DNA of 64,000 bases. It comes from Nostoc sp. HK-01 (GTDB lineage: Bacteria > Cyanobacteriota > Cyanobacteriia > Cyanobacteriales > Nostocaceae). The translations under genes were made by a program, and so were the position numbers. The stretch is from positions 3,165,501-3,229,500 of the forward strand of contig AP018318.1 in assembly GCA_003990705.1 (NCBI GenBank), written 5' to 3'. Shown here one piece after another: positions 9,627 to 18,607 of this stretch. The notes beneath the pieces were generated by a model. It was given only the letters and a program-made list of their open reading frames with translations, did not search any database and had not been told where the DNA came from. Within the stretch, counting starts at the first letter, position 1, and each line of letters opens with the position of its first letter.

Positions 9627-11441
9627 ATGACTAACTGGAACGACTACCTCAACTCACTCTGCAATCATTACGCTCAATGGTGGAATGCTTACACACTAAC
9701 CGATGTAGTAGGACGGCAGCGAATTGAGCAGAGACAGTCAGCCCTACTGTTAGATTTTATAGTGCAGACAGTACAATCTGCCAAAGAAGAAAGAAGCGAA
9801 ACCCAAGAGAAAATTGAACAGTTAGACGTGCTGGCAGGGTTGCGGAAGTATGCAAAAGAACACGTTTTGCTAGTAGGGCGGCCGGGTTCCGGGAAATCAA
9901 CGGCATTGGCGCGGCTGTTGTTAGAGGAAGCCCAGAAAGCGAGATCCCCCCTCAATCCCCCCTTCAAAAGGGGGGAAGTAAAATCTTCAGAACCTCCCTT
10001 TTGTAGTGAGGCGGATCAAATTTGTGACAAGTCATTCAGTCAGGATAAAGCGAAATCTTCAGAACCCCCTTTTTTAAGGGGGGCAGGGGGGATCATCCCC
10101 ATCCTAGTAGAGTTGCGCTATTACCAAACCTCAGTCCTAGACTTGATTCGAGATTTCTTAAAACGCCATCGCCTACTGCTAAACACTGCAACCATAGAAC
10201 AACTGCTGTGTGACGGGCAATTTTTACTCTTAATAGACGGAATCAACGAATTACCCTCAGAAGCAGCGCGGCGAGATTTATCTAAATTCCGGCAAGACTA
10301 CGAAAAAACCACACCGATGATCTTCACCACGCGAGATTTAAGCGTGGGCGGCGATTTAGGCATTACTAAAAAGCTGGAAATGCAACCCCTGACAGCAGAA
10401 CAGATGCAGCAATTTGTCCGCGCCTATTTGCCAGAACAGGGTGAGCAGATGTTGCAGAACTTAGGCGACAGGTTGCGGGAGTTTGGCGAAACACCGTTGC
10501 TGCTGTTAATGCTGTGTTCATTGTTTCAAGCTACAGGAGATATCCCGCCGAACTTGGGTTTGGTGTTTCGTCAGTTTACCCAAAGCTATGAACGTCAATT
10601 TCGCCAAGGTATCCCAGTTACAGATGAGTCCCGGCGGTGGTGGTTCGCGTTATTAAAACATTTGGCATTCTACATGACGAAAGGGGATAAGTTGACAGAA
10701 TTAAATGTCGCCGTACCCAAGTCAGAAGCCGAGGAAGTTTTAACGCAATTCTTGGCAGATGAAAAATTTGATAGACCACGCGACAGAGCTTTAGAATGGC
10801 TGCAAGATTTACTCAATCATCACTTAATTCAACTAGGGGCAAATGAGCAAATTGAATTTCGCCACCAGCTAATTCAGGAATATTACGCCGCCGAATGTTT
10901 GCTCAAGCAGTTACCAAACCTCAGCGATGAATGTCTCCAGCAAAAGTATTTGAATTATTTGAAATGGACTGAACCCCTGAAATTAATGCTGGAATTGGTG
11001 GATAATGAAGCGCAGGCGGTACGAGTGGTGAAGTTAGCTTTAGAGGTAGATTGGCAGTTAGGAGCAAAGTTAGCCGGTGCAGTCAAGCCAGAGTTCCAGC
11101 AGCAGACAGTAGATTTAGTTGATGAGTTAGAAGTTTCTTTATTATTTAAAGTTCGCCTTTTAGCCTTAACAAAATCTGATAAAGCAATTTATCATTTAAA
11201 TCAATTACTAGAAAATCAAGACTCTGATGTACGTTCTAGTGTGGCGGATGCTTTGGGAGAAATCCAGTCTGAAGAAGCGATTTATGGGCTAATTGAATTA
11301 CTAAAAGATTACGAACCAGATGTGTCTTCAAGTGCAGTAATATCCTTAGAAAAACTTAAATTAAAATCAGCTATTCCTAAACTAATTGATCTTCTTAGAA
11401 ATGAAGATGAAGATTCTCATGTAATTGAGAACTGTAATTGA
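9627..11441 (+). CDS. NACHT NTPase with HEAT repeats, frameshifted from the metallophosphoesterase part
   Basis: This 604-residue ORF has an N-terminal helical region (1-80), Walker A GRPGSGKS at 84-91, Walker B LLLIDGINELP at about 200-210, sensor-type text FTTRDLS, and a winged-helix-like region with FRHQLIQEYYAAECL near 410, all typical of NACHT/STAND signalling ATPases. HEAT-like repeats begin near 505 (YHLNQLLENQDSDVRSSVAD). Residues of about 106-156 come from a repeat element (see separate entry). The last residues, VIENCN-stop, result from an exact 13-bp duplication at 11420-11445. Removing one copy joins the HEAT array in frame to the next ORF. Bacterial NACHT proteins sense phage or stress and activate an effector. 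The start ATG lies in CCCAGCATG without a strong ribosome site. Confidence 0.85.
   Translation: MTNWNDYLNSLCNHYAQWWNAYTLTDVVGRQRIEQRQSALLLDFIVQTVQSAKEERSETQEKIEQLDVLAGLRKYAKEHVLLVGRPGSGKSTALARLLLEEAQKARSPLNPPFKRGEVKSSEPPFCSEADQICDKSFSQDKAKSSEPPFLRGAGGIIPILVELRYYQTSVLDLIRDFLKRHRLLLNTATIEQLLCDGQFLLLIDGINELPSEAARRDLSKFRQDYEKTTPMIFTTRDLSVGGDLGITKKLEMQPLTAEQMQQFVRAYLPEQGEQMLQNLGDRLREFGETPLLLLMLCSLFQATGDIPPNLGLVFRQFTQSYERQFRQGIPVTDESRRWWFALLKHLAFYMTKGDKLTELNVAVPKSEAEEVLTQFLADEKFDRPRDRALEWLQDLLNHHLIQLGANEQIEFRHQLIQEYYAAECLLKQLPNLSDECLQQKYLNYLKWTEPLKLMLELVDNEAQAVRVVKLALEVDWQLGAKLAGAVKPEFQQQTVDLVDELEVSLLFKVRLLALTKSDKAIYHLNQLLENQDSDVRSSVADALGEIQSEEAIYGLIELLKDYEPDVSSSAVISLEKLKLKSAIPKLIDLLRNEDEDSHVIENCN
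9943..10094. mobile_element. MITE-like element read in frame inside the NACHT gene
   Basis: The segment starts GATCCCCCCTCAATCCCCCC and ends GGGGGGCAGGGGGGATC, with inner complementary tracts TTCAAAAGGGGGG and CCCCCTTTTTTAAGGGGGG. An inner motif AAATCTTCAGAACC occurs twice. The element has no stop codon in the NACHT frame and adds about 50 residues including NPPFKRG and PPFLRGAGG, peptides I recognise as recurring in cyanobacterial ORFs that carry this repeat. It lies between Walker A and the strand IIPILVELR. A relative sits at 46977-47060. Confidence 0.8.
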
Positions 11442-11445
11442 GAAC
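11420..11445. repeat. Exact 13-bp tandem duplication causing a frameshift
   Basis: TGTAATTGAGAAC occurs twice in direct succession, at 11420-11432 and 11433-11445. Thirteen bases is not a multiple of three, so the NACHT frame ends at the TGA at 11439-11441. With a single copy the frame reads DSHVIENAAEALGAMK, a normal HEAT helix, and runs on into the metallophosphoesterase. Confidence 0.95.
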
Positions 11446-12894
11446 GCCGCAGAAGCTCTAGGAGCGATGAAACTCCATGAGGCGATTCCTGAGTTAATTA
11501 AACTTAGTCAACACAAAAACTATTTTATACGTCACATGGCAGCACAAACCATAGCACAAATCCAATTAATTTTAGTAATTCCTAGATCCATTAATTTTGA
11601 CCAATATAAAAAATATAAATTAGCTGAGGTAGTTTATTGGGTTCAATCAGTTCTCAAAAACGCCAAGTCTTATGAAGTCGATGAAGAGGTTATTACATCA
11701 CTTCAAAAGATATTGAAAGATGAAAAATCTGTAGCAGGAAATTATGGATATATTCTTAATTATGCAATTAAAGCACTTGAAGCGATACAAAAAGAATGTA
11801 ATTACTATAACTACAGACTTACTCAACCAATTGCTGAATCCAAATCCCAACCAGATATTCCCTCATCCCAGCCAATCAAAACTTCCCTAATGTACATTCT
11901 CCACCTCTCAGACTTGCACTTCGGCACACCAGACCAAGCCAAACGCTGGTCTAACCAACTAGCAAGCGACTTGCAAAACGAACTCGCTATTCCTCACCTT
12001 GATGCCCTCATTCTCTCCGGCGACATCGCCAACAAATCAACCCCCGCAGAATACGCAGCCGCCCAACAATTCCTTAACGAACTCCGCCAAGAATTCACCC
12101 TGAAACCAGAGCAAATTATCATCGTCCCCGGCAATCATGACCTCAACTGGCCACTAGCAAAAAAAGCTTACCAACTAATCGACCGCGACGAGTATGAGGG
12201 ACAACTTAAACCAGGTGAATATATAGAAGAAAGTGCCAGTGTCATTCGTGTACGAGACGAAGAGAAATATAAACAACGCTTTGAACACTTCTGCAACTTC
12301 TACCAAGCCATCAAAACCCAACCCTATCCCCTAGAATATGACCAGCAATACACCCTCGACCATTTCCCCACGCAAAACCTACTCATTCTCGGCTTAAACT
12401 CCGCTTGGCAATTGGATCATCATGACAAATCCCGTGCCAGCATTAACATGAATGCACTCAGCAACGCCCTCACAGCCATTCGCCGCCATCCAGATTATAA
12501 AAACTCCCTCAAAATAGCCGTCTGGCATCATCCCCTCGATAGCGCCTGGGAAGACCGCATCAAAGACCAAAGCTTCATGGAACAGTTAGCCGTCGCAGGT
12601 TTCCGCCTCTTCCTCCACGGACACGTCCACAAAGCCGAAACTAACCTCTACCGTTACGATATGAGTGCGAATGGTCGCAAACTTGACCGCATCTGTGCAG
12701 GAACTTTCGGCGCACCCACCCAAGAACTTAACCCTGGCTATCCGTGGCAATACAACCTGCTAAAAATTTCCGAAAACAATCTCACCGTCTACACCCGTCG
12801 CCGAGAAGAACTTAACGGTGCATGGAAACCCGATGCACGCTGGCTAATGGGTGCAGGGCAAAATCCCTTACCTTATTACGAGATTTCGCTATAA
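11425..12894 (+). CDS. HEAT-metallophosphoesterase, 3' part of the split NACHT gene
   Basis: The 489-codon frame overlaps the NACHT ORF by 17 bases in another frame; its nominal start is a TTG created by the 13-bp duplication. Residues 1-50 continue the HEAT array (ENAAEALGAMKLHEAIPELI), about 50-150 are helical and unrecognised, and from 156 a calcineurin-like phosphoesterase follows: ILHLSDLHFG, LILSGDIAN, VPGNHDLNW, VWHHPLDS and LHGHVHKAE, all metal ligands present. A separate product could start at the internal ATG at 11890 (MYILHLSDLHFG), just before the catalytic domain. Such enzymes hydrolyse phosphodiesters or phosphomonoesters; here the likely role is effector of the NACHT module, which is inference. 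Base composition is more C-rich in the 3' half than in the HEAT part. Confidence 0.8.
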   Translation: MRTVIENAAEALGAMKLHEAIPELIKLSQHKNYFIRHMAAQTIAQIQLILVIPRSINFDQYKKYKLAEVVYWVQSVLKNAKSYEVDEEVITSLQKILKDEKSVAGNYGYILNYAIKALEAIQKECNYYNYRLTQPIAESKSQPDIPSSQPIKTSLMYILHLSDLHFGTPDQAKRWSNQLASDLQNELAIPHLDALILSGDIANKSTPAEYAAAQQFLNELRQEFTLKPEQIIIVPGNHDLNWPLAKKAYQLIDRDEYEGQLKPGEYIEESASVIRVRDEEKYKQRFEHFCNFYQAIKTQPYPLEYDQQYTLDHFPTQNLLILGLNSAWQLDHHDKSRASINMNALSNALTAIRRHPDYKNSLKIAVWHHPLDSAWEDRIKDQSFMEQLAVAGFRLFLHGHVHKAETNLYRYDMSANGRKLDRICAGTFGAPTQELNPGYPWQYNLLKISENNLTVYTRRREELNGAWKPDARWLMGAGQNPLPYYEISL

Positions 12895-13008
12895 GTAACA
12901 GTTCAGAAAAGTAGGTTGGGTGGAGCGATAGCGAAACTAGGGTGTTGACTTTGAGAGCTTGATGATGGTAGCTTCTCATGCAAGAACTATGTAACGAACT
13001 CAAAGTCA

Positions 13009-13236
13009 ATGCAAGAGTTTAAAAGCCCAAGTAGTCGGTTGGCAAGGCTATTTCACAAGGGTCGAGACAATTGGAAACAGAGAGCCTTGGAAAAGCAAAA
13101 AAAACTGAGAGCATTAGAAATAAAAGTGAGAGATTTATCCGCATCAAGAGATTATTGGAAGAATCGAGCCAAAATTGCTGAAGAAAAACTACAAAAAGCA
13201 AACATAGAAACAGTCCAGGAAAAAAAAAGAGATTGA
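13009..13236 (+). CDS. Transposase N-terminal coiled-coil frame
   Basis: This 75-residue frame (MQEFKSPSSRLARLFHKGRD) is highly charged and predicted as a coiled coil (EKQKKLRALEIKVRDLSASR), a domain found at the N-terminus of a cyanobacterial transposase type. It ends at a TGA six bases after a run of nine A (13220-13228). The transposase core continues in the +1 frame directly from that run, so a full-length protein would need slippage by one base there. ATG at 13009 is the first start inside the element. Confidence 0.65.
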   Translation: MQEFKSPSSRLARLFHKGRDNWKQRALEKQKKLRALEIKVRDLSASRDYWKNRAKIAEEKLQKANIETVQEKKRD

Positions 13237-13237
13237 C

Positions 13238-14542
13238 TCAAAAGAAGAATTAGTCGCCAAGGGGCATCATTATTCAGTCGAAACTATTCAGATTTCAGTG
13301 CAACAGGTTATAGAGTGTGGCAATAGTTATAGAGGAGTCGAGAAGACCTTTGATTTGTACAAAGAATTGTTTACACAGGAGACTCCCAGCTTTAGTAGTA
13401 TTAGGAAATGGTTAGGGAGAATTGGTTTTTTTGAACTAACCAGAAAGAAAGAAATAAGAGATGACTGGATTTTTATTGTTGATTTAACTGTAGAATTAGG
13501 AACTGAAAAAGGACTGGTAATTTTAGGAGTTTCACAACAAAAGCTAGAAGAAGAAATCTTGCCGCTAAGAAGAGGATTACAGCATCAGGATGTTCAAATT
13601 CTGGCATTAGAAATTATGCATTCAACCAGAGGTGAACTCATCCAAGAGAAATTGACGGAAGTTAGCCTCAAATGTGGTTGTCCTCGACAAATAATTGCTG
13701 ACCACGGAAGTGATATTCAAAAAGGAATTAAACTATATCAACAAAATCATCCTGATGTAATTTATACCTATGATGTAACTCATGCAATGGCTTTATTACT
13801 CAAGCATGAATTACATAGGTCGGATAAATACCAGTCTTTTATACAGCAATGTAGTCAATGTCGAAAACAACTGCAACAAACTGAACTATCTTTCTTATCT
13901 CCGCCCTCTCAACGCTCACAATGCCGTTACTTTAACTTAGAAAAACTCGTAAATTGGGCTTTATATCTGCTAAATTCACCATTAGATATTTTAAGAGATT
14001 TAGTACCAAATACAGAACCAGATATTTTATATAGTAAATTGAAAGAGAAATTTACATGGTTGGCTGCTTACCAAGACTCACTAATAAATTGGAAGCAAAT
14101 GGTTCAAATAACACGCTTTGTAGAAACTCAAATTAAATTGTGTGGGCTAAATCAAGAAACTTTCAGCATAATACAACAACACTTAACAACGCTTGTGAAT
14201 TATTCAGAAGAGTTTGCACAAAAAATTCTGAGCTATTTAACACAGGAACTTTCTTTTATTCAACCAGGACAAACATTATTAGCTACAACGGATGTCTTGG
14301 AATCGCTATTTGGAAAATACAAGCAATTTTCTTCTCGTTCTCCTTTTAAACAAATAGGTCAAATGTTTTTGAGTATTTGTTTATCAACTATGAATTTAAC
14401 AACTACTCTTGTGAAAGAAGCATTAGAAACAGTCCGTTTTTTAGATGTTGAAGACTGGGCGGCTCAAGTTTTTGGTCAATCCATGCTCTCGAAAAGAAGA
14501 ATTTTGTTTTCTGTCTCAACTGGCGACACAGAAATTGCATGA
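13238..14542 (+). CDS. DDE transposase core frame
   Basis: Downstream of the A9 run the +1 frame reads DSKEELVAKGHHYSVETIQI and continues to 14542; the first ATG-like start within it would be at about 13298. The likely acidic triad is D in FIVDLTVELG, D in IIADHGSDIQ and E in TDVLESLFGKYK, which fits an RNase H-like DDE transposase. With the coiled-coil frame it gives about 510 residues. The frame is free of internal stops, so the element may be active if slippage at the A9 run occurs; otherwise it is a recent single-base pseudogene. Lack of degeneration favours slippage or recent arrival. Confidence 0.7.
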   Translation, partial: SKEELVAKGHHYSVETIQISVQQVIECGNSYRGVEKTFDLYKELFTQETPSFSSIRKWLGRIGFFELTRKKEIRDDWIFIVDLTVELGTEKGLVILGVSQQKLEEEILPLRRGLQHQDVQILALEIMHSTRGELIQEKLTEVSLKCGCPRQIIADHGSDIQKGIKLYQQNHPDVIYTYDVTHAMALLLKHELHRSDKYQSFIQQCSQCRKQLQQTELSFLSPPSQRSQCRYFNLEKLVNWALYLLNSPLDILRDLVPNTEPDILYSKLKEKFTWLAAYQDSLINWKQMVQITRFVETQIKLCGLNQETFSIIQQHLTTLVNYSEEFAQKILSYLTQELSFIQPGQTLLATTDVLESLFGKYKQFSSRSPFKQIGQMFLSICLSTMNLTTTLVKEALETVRFLDVEDWAAQVFGQSMLSKRRILFSVSTGDTEIA

Positions 14543-14844
14543 TAAATTTTGAGGGTTTCTCCAACAAAATCAACACCCTATAGCGAAACCCAACAAAGTC
14601 TTGATGATGTTGGGTTACTCTTCGAGAAGCCGCGCGGAGCGCGTCTACGTTCCTCAACCCAACCTACGCCTCGCCCTGATACCATTTCACGAAAAAAATG
14701 ATACTAGAATCGAAGTCCACACAACTTGCTTTTCTTAATTGGAGACACTACGCGTAGCTTGCTTCGCCGTAAGGATACAAGTCGGCAAAGCCACCCAACG
14801 CAGTGGCTCCCCTTTTTAAGAGTGTCGCCGCAGGCGGGGGAATC

Positions 14845-17571
14845 TTAACTAACAACAAAATTCACCAATTTACCAGGTACGACAATTACCTTTTTAATCT
14901 CCTTACCTTCCAGGTGACGCTGCACAACTTCTGATTCACGGGCGTATTTTTCCAACTCAGCTTTATCTGCTTGCGCTGGAACTTGAAGATCAGCCCGCTT
15001 TTTGCCGTTGATTTGAATTACCAAAGTAATTTCATCAGCGATTAAAGCAGCCGCATCAAACGCTGGCCAAGTTTGGGTATGGACTGAATTTTTATTACCT
15101 AATAAATGCCACAATTCATCAGCAATGTGTGGTGCAAAAGGAGCCAGTAACGCCACTAAACTTTGAATTCCTTCGGCATAAATTGGCGAATTTTTACAGT
15201 CGCTATCAGTCAAAGAATTACTCAACTTCATCAATTCCGAAATAGCGGTATTGAATTGATATTCATCTTCTAAATCTTCAGTGACTGATTTAATGGCTGT
15301 GTGAATTGCCCGACGTAATTCTTTTTCTGGTTTACTTAAATCAGCGAGTTGTGCTTGCTTACGTGATACCCCAGCCGCCGCATAATCTGTTACCAACCGC
15401 CACACCCGATTTAAAAAGCGGAATTGTCCTTCAACATCGGCTTCATCCCATTCCAAATCTTTTTCTGGTGGCGCTTTGAATAAAATGAACATCCGCGCTG
15501 TGTCTATACCATATTTAGAAATCACATCTTCCGGTGCGACACCATTACCTTTAGATTTGGACATAGTAGCGTACAGGCGTTGCAATGGTTCTCCTGTTTG
15601 GGGGTCGCGGGGGTCAGCGGAGTTAACCAAATGGGAGGGAACCCATTTATCTTTACCGCCCTTTTTGGGATTCATATAAGTTAAACCCTGCACCATCCCT
15701 TGAGTTAACAACCGGGCAAAAGGTTCATCAAACTTCAACAAGCCGCGATCGCGCAATACTTTAGTAAAGAACCGGGAATATAACAAGTGCAGAATCGCGT
15801 GTTCAATACCGCCGACATACTGGTCTATGGGCATCCAGTCGTTAGTTTTGGCAGGATCAAACACCTGTTGTTCATTCTTTGCGTCAGTAAACCGCAAGAA
15901 ATACCAAGAGGAATCAATGAAAGTATCCATTGTGTCGGTTTCTCGTTTCGCCGGTGTACCGCAAGTGGGACAAGGGACATTTACCCAGCTTTCTAACTGT
16001 GTCAACGGTGAACCACCGCGTCCTGTAAATTCGACTTCTTCCGGTAACTGTACTGGCAAATCTTGGTCTGGGACTGGTACAATTCCGCAGTTCGGACAGT
16101 GAATCACTGGGATGGGTGCGCCCCAATAACGTTGTCGGGAAATTAACCAATCTCGCAAGCGGTATTGGATGCGTTCTTTGCCAAAACCTTGTTCTTCGGC
16201 ATATTTGACGATCGCAGCTTTCGCATCAACTGAATTCATCCCTGTAAACTGCCCGGAATTAATTAAAACTCCTGGCTCAGTATATGCACTGTCATAATCA
16301 ATCATGATTAACGGTGGCTCTTCTTGCTGGAAGTCTACATTTGCAACTGCTTCTGGTTCTACAATTACAAACTCAATTGGCAAATTATAGTTATCCGCAA
16401 ATTTAAAGTCGCGCACATCATGGGCTGGTACACCCATTACAGCCCCAGTACCATATTCGTATAGTACATAATCAGCAATCCAAATCGGCACTTCTTCCCC
16501 TGTGAAGGGGTTAATTACTCTACCACCTGTGGGAATACCCCGTTTCGGCCTATCTTCGGCTGTGCGTTCTAACTCACTTTGATGGGAAACTTCGGTAATA
16601 AAAGCGTTTACCGCTGCTTGCTGGTCTTTAGTGGTGACGCGCTTGGTTAAAGGATGTTCTGGGGCTAAAACTACATAGCTAACACCAAAAACGGTATCAG
16701 GGCGAGTGGTGTACACGCCGATTTTTTCATCCATCCCCACAATCGGAAATTCTAAATACGCACCGACAGATTTTCCAATCCAGTTGGCCTGCATTAACTT
16801 GACACGTTCCGGCCAACCTGTCAATTTATCCAAGTCATTGAGTAATTCTTCGGCGTAATCGGTAATTTTGAAAAACCATTGGCGCAATAATTTACGTTCG
16901 ACTTTCGCACCGCTGCGCCAAGAACGGCCTTCACTATCAACTTGTTCGTTAGCTAATACAGTTTGGTCAATGGGATCCCAGTTCACCGCTGCTTCTTTTT
17001 GGTAAGCTAACCCCGCTTGTAAAAACTGCAAGAAAATCCATTGTGTCCACTTGTAATAATCTGGTGAACAGGTAGCAACTTCGCTTTCCCAGTCAATAGA
17101 TAAACCCAGACGCTGCAATTGCTGGCGCATTTGAGCAATATTTTGATAAGTCCACTTAGCTGGGGGAACTCCACGGTCGATGGCCGCGTTTTCTGCGGGT
17201 AAGCCAAAAGCATCCCAACCCATTGGATGCAAGACTCGATAACCTTGCATTCGCTTGAGACGAGCAATCACATCGGTAATTGTATAATTACGGACGTGAC
17301 CCATGTGTAAGCTCCCCGATGGATAGGGAAACATGGATAAAGCGTAGAATTTCGGCTTGTTGTTATTTGTCGAGGTATGATCTAAACCCAGTTCTGCCCA
17401 GGTTTTTTGCCATTTTTCTTCAATGGCGGCGGGAGAATATTTATTTAACGCAATATCATTACTTTTAGCTTTTAAATTCTCAGTCATGCTCAGTCTAATA
17501 CTCAAATGTGTAATTTTCAGTGTTTGAGAGGAAGTTTTGAGCATAATTTTAGACTTAGAGTCCATGCTCAA
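14845..17571 (-). CDS. leuS: Leucyl-tRNA synthetase
   Basis: A class I aminoacyl-tRNA synthetase that charges tRNA-Leu with leucine in the cytoplasm. The ATP-binding HIGH motif appears as HMGH in [12 protein letters not shown], and KMSKS as TMSKSKGNG in the C-terminal half. The editing (CP1) domain, with [20 protein letters not shown], lies between them, and [16 protein letters not shown] is characteristic of LeuRS. The anticodon-binding helical domain and the C-terminal LeuS domain ending in [10 protein letters not shown] complete the enzyme. The longest frame has 908 residues; the first 28 (to LSIRLS) look unlike the family, so the ATG at 17487 (MTENLKAK) is a better start, giving 880 residues. 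Confidence 0.97.
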   Translation of the reverse strand: MSMDSKSKIMLKTSSQTLKITHLSIRLSMTENLKAKSNDIALNKYSPAAIEEKWQKTWAELGLDHTSTNNNKPKFYALSMFPYPSGSLHMGHVRNYTITDVIARLKRMQGYRVLHPMGWDAFGLPAENAAIDRGVPPAKWTYQNIAQMRQQLQRLGLSIDWESEVATCSPDYYKWTQWIFLQFLQAGLAYQKEAAVNWDPIDQTVLANEQVDSEGRSWRSGAKVERKLLRQWFFKITDYAEELLNDLDKLTGWPERVKLMQANWIGKSVGAYLEFPIVGMDEKIGVYTTRPDTVFGVSYVVLAPEHPLTKRVTTKDQQAAVNAFITEVSHQSELERTAEDRPKRGIPTGGRVINPFTGEEVPIWIADYVLYEYGTGAVMGVPAHDVRDFKFADNYNLPIEFVIVEPEAVANVDFQQEEPPLIMIDYDSAYTEPGVLINSGQFTGMNSVDAKAAIVKYAEEQGFGKERIQYRLRDWLISRQRYWGAPIPVIHCPNCGIVPVPDQDLPVQLPEEVEFTGRGGSPLTQLESWVNVPCPTCGTPAKRETDTMDTFIDSSWYFLRFTDAKNEQQVFDPAKTNDWMPIDQYVGGIEHAILHLLYSRFFTKVLRDRGLLKFDEPFARLLTQGMVQGLTYMNPKKGGKDKWVPSHLVNSADPRDPQTGEPLQRLYATMSKSKGNGVAPEDVISKYGIDTARMFILFKAPPEKDLEWDEADVEGQFRFLNRVWRLVTDYAAAGVSRKQAQLADLSKPEKELRRAIHTAIKSVTEDLEDEYQFNTAISELMKLSNSLTDSDCKNSPIYAEGIQSLVALLAPFAPHIADELWHLLGNKNSVHTQTWPAFDAAALIADEITLVIQINGKKRADLQVPAQADKAELEKYARESEVVQRHLEGKEIKKVIVVPGKLVNFVVS

Positions 17572-17867
17572 AAATTTCTCATTCTTTATTATCCCTTTCT
17601 CTTCCTTTTATGTAGCTCAGAGTTAGGGAAGAAATCAGTGAGGCGATCGCAGCATAATTTATTTTTGCAGATGTTTACTACACATCCAGGACTTACGCAC
17701 AAAGATTGTCTGTTAAGAATGGGTAAAAGGGCTAAATGAGAGCTTTAAACTAAAAAATAAATCCCAACAATTGCTAGAAATTGAGTAGAACGCGCGATAG
17801 AGACTGATGCAGCGACAGCAACAACTTGGATAAACCAGCAACTAAAAGCCCTGGAGGTAGAACTGAC

Positions 17868-18449
17868 ATGATTGCTCAACCTGAGACAAAACACTACACA
17901 ATTGAAGAGTATTTAGAACTCGAAATCGCCTCAGAAACACGCAGCGAATATTGCGATGGAGAAATCATTCCTATGACTGGTGGAACCCCAGACCATAATG
18001 ATATTGCCAGCAACCTTGTAGCTATCCTGAAAGCAGCACTACGGGGAAAGCCTTACCGGGTATTTATCCTGGATCAGCGACTCTGGGTTCCTGATGCAAA
18101 TCTCTATACTTACCCTGATGTCATGGTTCTACCCAAACCCATAGAACTTCAAATGGGACGCAAAGATACTGTGGTGAACCCCTGCTTTATCGCCGAAGTA
18201 TTGTCTAAATCCACCCAAAATTATGACCGTGGCGAGAAATTTGTTGCCTATCGTAAAATTCCTACCTTCCAAGAATATCTGCTGATTGATCAATACCGTG
18301 TACACGTTGAGCATCATCTCAAAACATCTGCTCATCAGTGGCTATTTTCGGAATACGACGACCCCAATGTTACCCTTTCTTTGAGTACTTTGGAATTGCA
18401 AATTTCAATTGCCGAACTTTACGAAAATATTGATTTTTCAACCGTTTGA
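17868..18449 (+). CDS. Uma2 family (DUF820) restriction-endonuclease-like protein
   Basis: The family is a PD-(D/E)XK nuclease fold greatly expanded in cyanobacteria, with unknown biological role. Seen here are the family start YTIEEYLELEIASETRSEYCDGEI, then YTYPDVMVLP (the catalytic aspartate region) and FIAEVLSKSTQNYDRGEKF, where the E-V-L-S-x-S-T motif carries the second acidic residue. The frame is open from 17826, but the ATG at 17868 has a GGAGG ten bases upstream and matches the usual start, giving 193 residues. It stands alone between leuS and the CHAT gene. Confidence 0.88.
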   Translation: MIAQPETKHYTIEEYLELEIASETRSEYCDGEIIPMTGGTPDHNDIASNLVAILKAALRGKPYRVFILDQRLWVPDANLYTYPDVMVLPKPIELQMGRKDTVVNPCFIAEVLSKSTQNYDRGEKFVAYRKIPTFQEYLLIDQYRVHVEHHLKTSAHQWLFSEYDDPNVTLSLSTLELQISIAELYENIDFSTV

Positions 18450-18607
18450 GTTGAATGACTAAAACAAGAGTAGAACAGGTGATGGAGACGGCTGAAGCGA
18501 TCGCAATTTTATAACCATCATATAAATGATACAATATGATGCCTCTAGAACTGTATTCTTACAGTTATCTAATTAAAAAACACTACTTCTCCCACTTAGG
18601 AGCAATT

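Larger units (their letters stand above)
12938..14579 (+). mobile_element. Insertion sequence with 10-bp target duplication
   Basis: The ends are imperfect inverted repeats: left AGGGTGTTGACTTTG (from 12939) and right, read inward, AGGGTGTTGATTTTG (ending 14579). The flanks carry the direct repeat ATAGCGAAAC at 12928-12937 and 14580-14589, a target-site duplication. The element is about 1.64 kb and contains two consecutive frames of one transposase. I cannot assign an IS family with certainty; it resembles unclassified (ISNCY-like) elements that are frequent in cyanobacteria. Confidence 0.8.
12911..14667. repeat. Palindromic repeat split by the insertion sequence
   Basis: The outer arms GTAGGTTGGGT (12911-12921) and ACCCAACCTAC (14657-14667) are exact complements. 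With the insertion removed they enclose a roughly 105-bp element of the common cyanobacterial GGTTGGGT...ACCCAACC type, including the dispersed word CGCGCGGAGCGCGTCTACG on the right side. Confidence 0.7.

Noticed and set aside
13238-14542. Reading the transposase as a plain pseudogene
   Set aside because: There is a single frame offset and it lies exactly at nine A bases, with intact catalytic residues and target duplication, so slippage is at least as likely.
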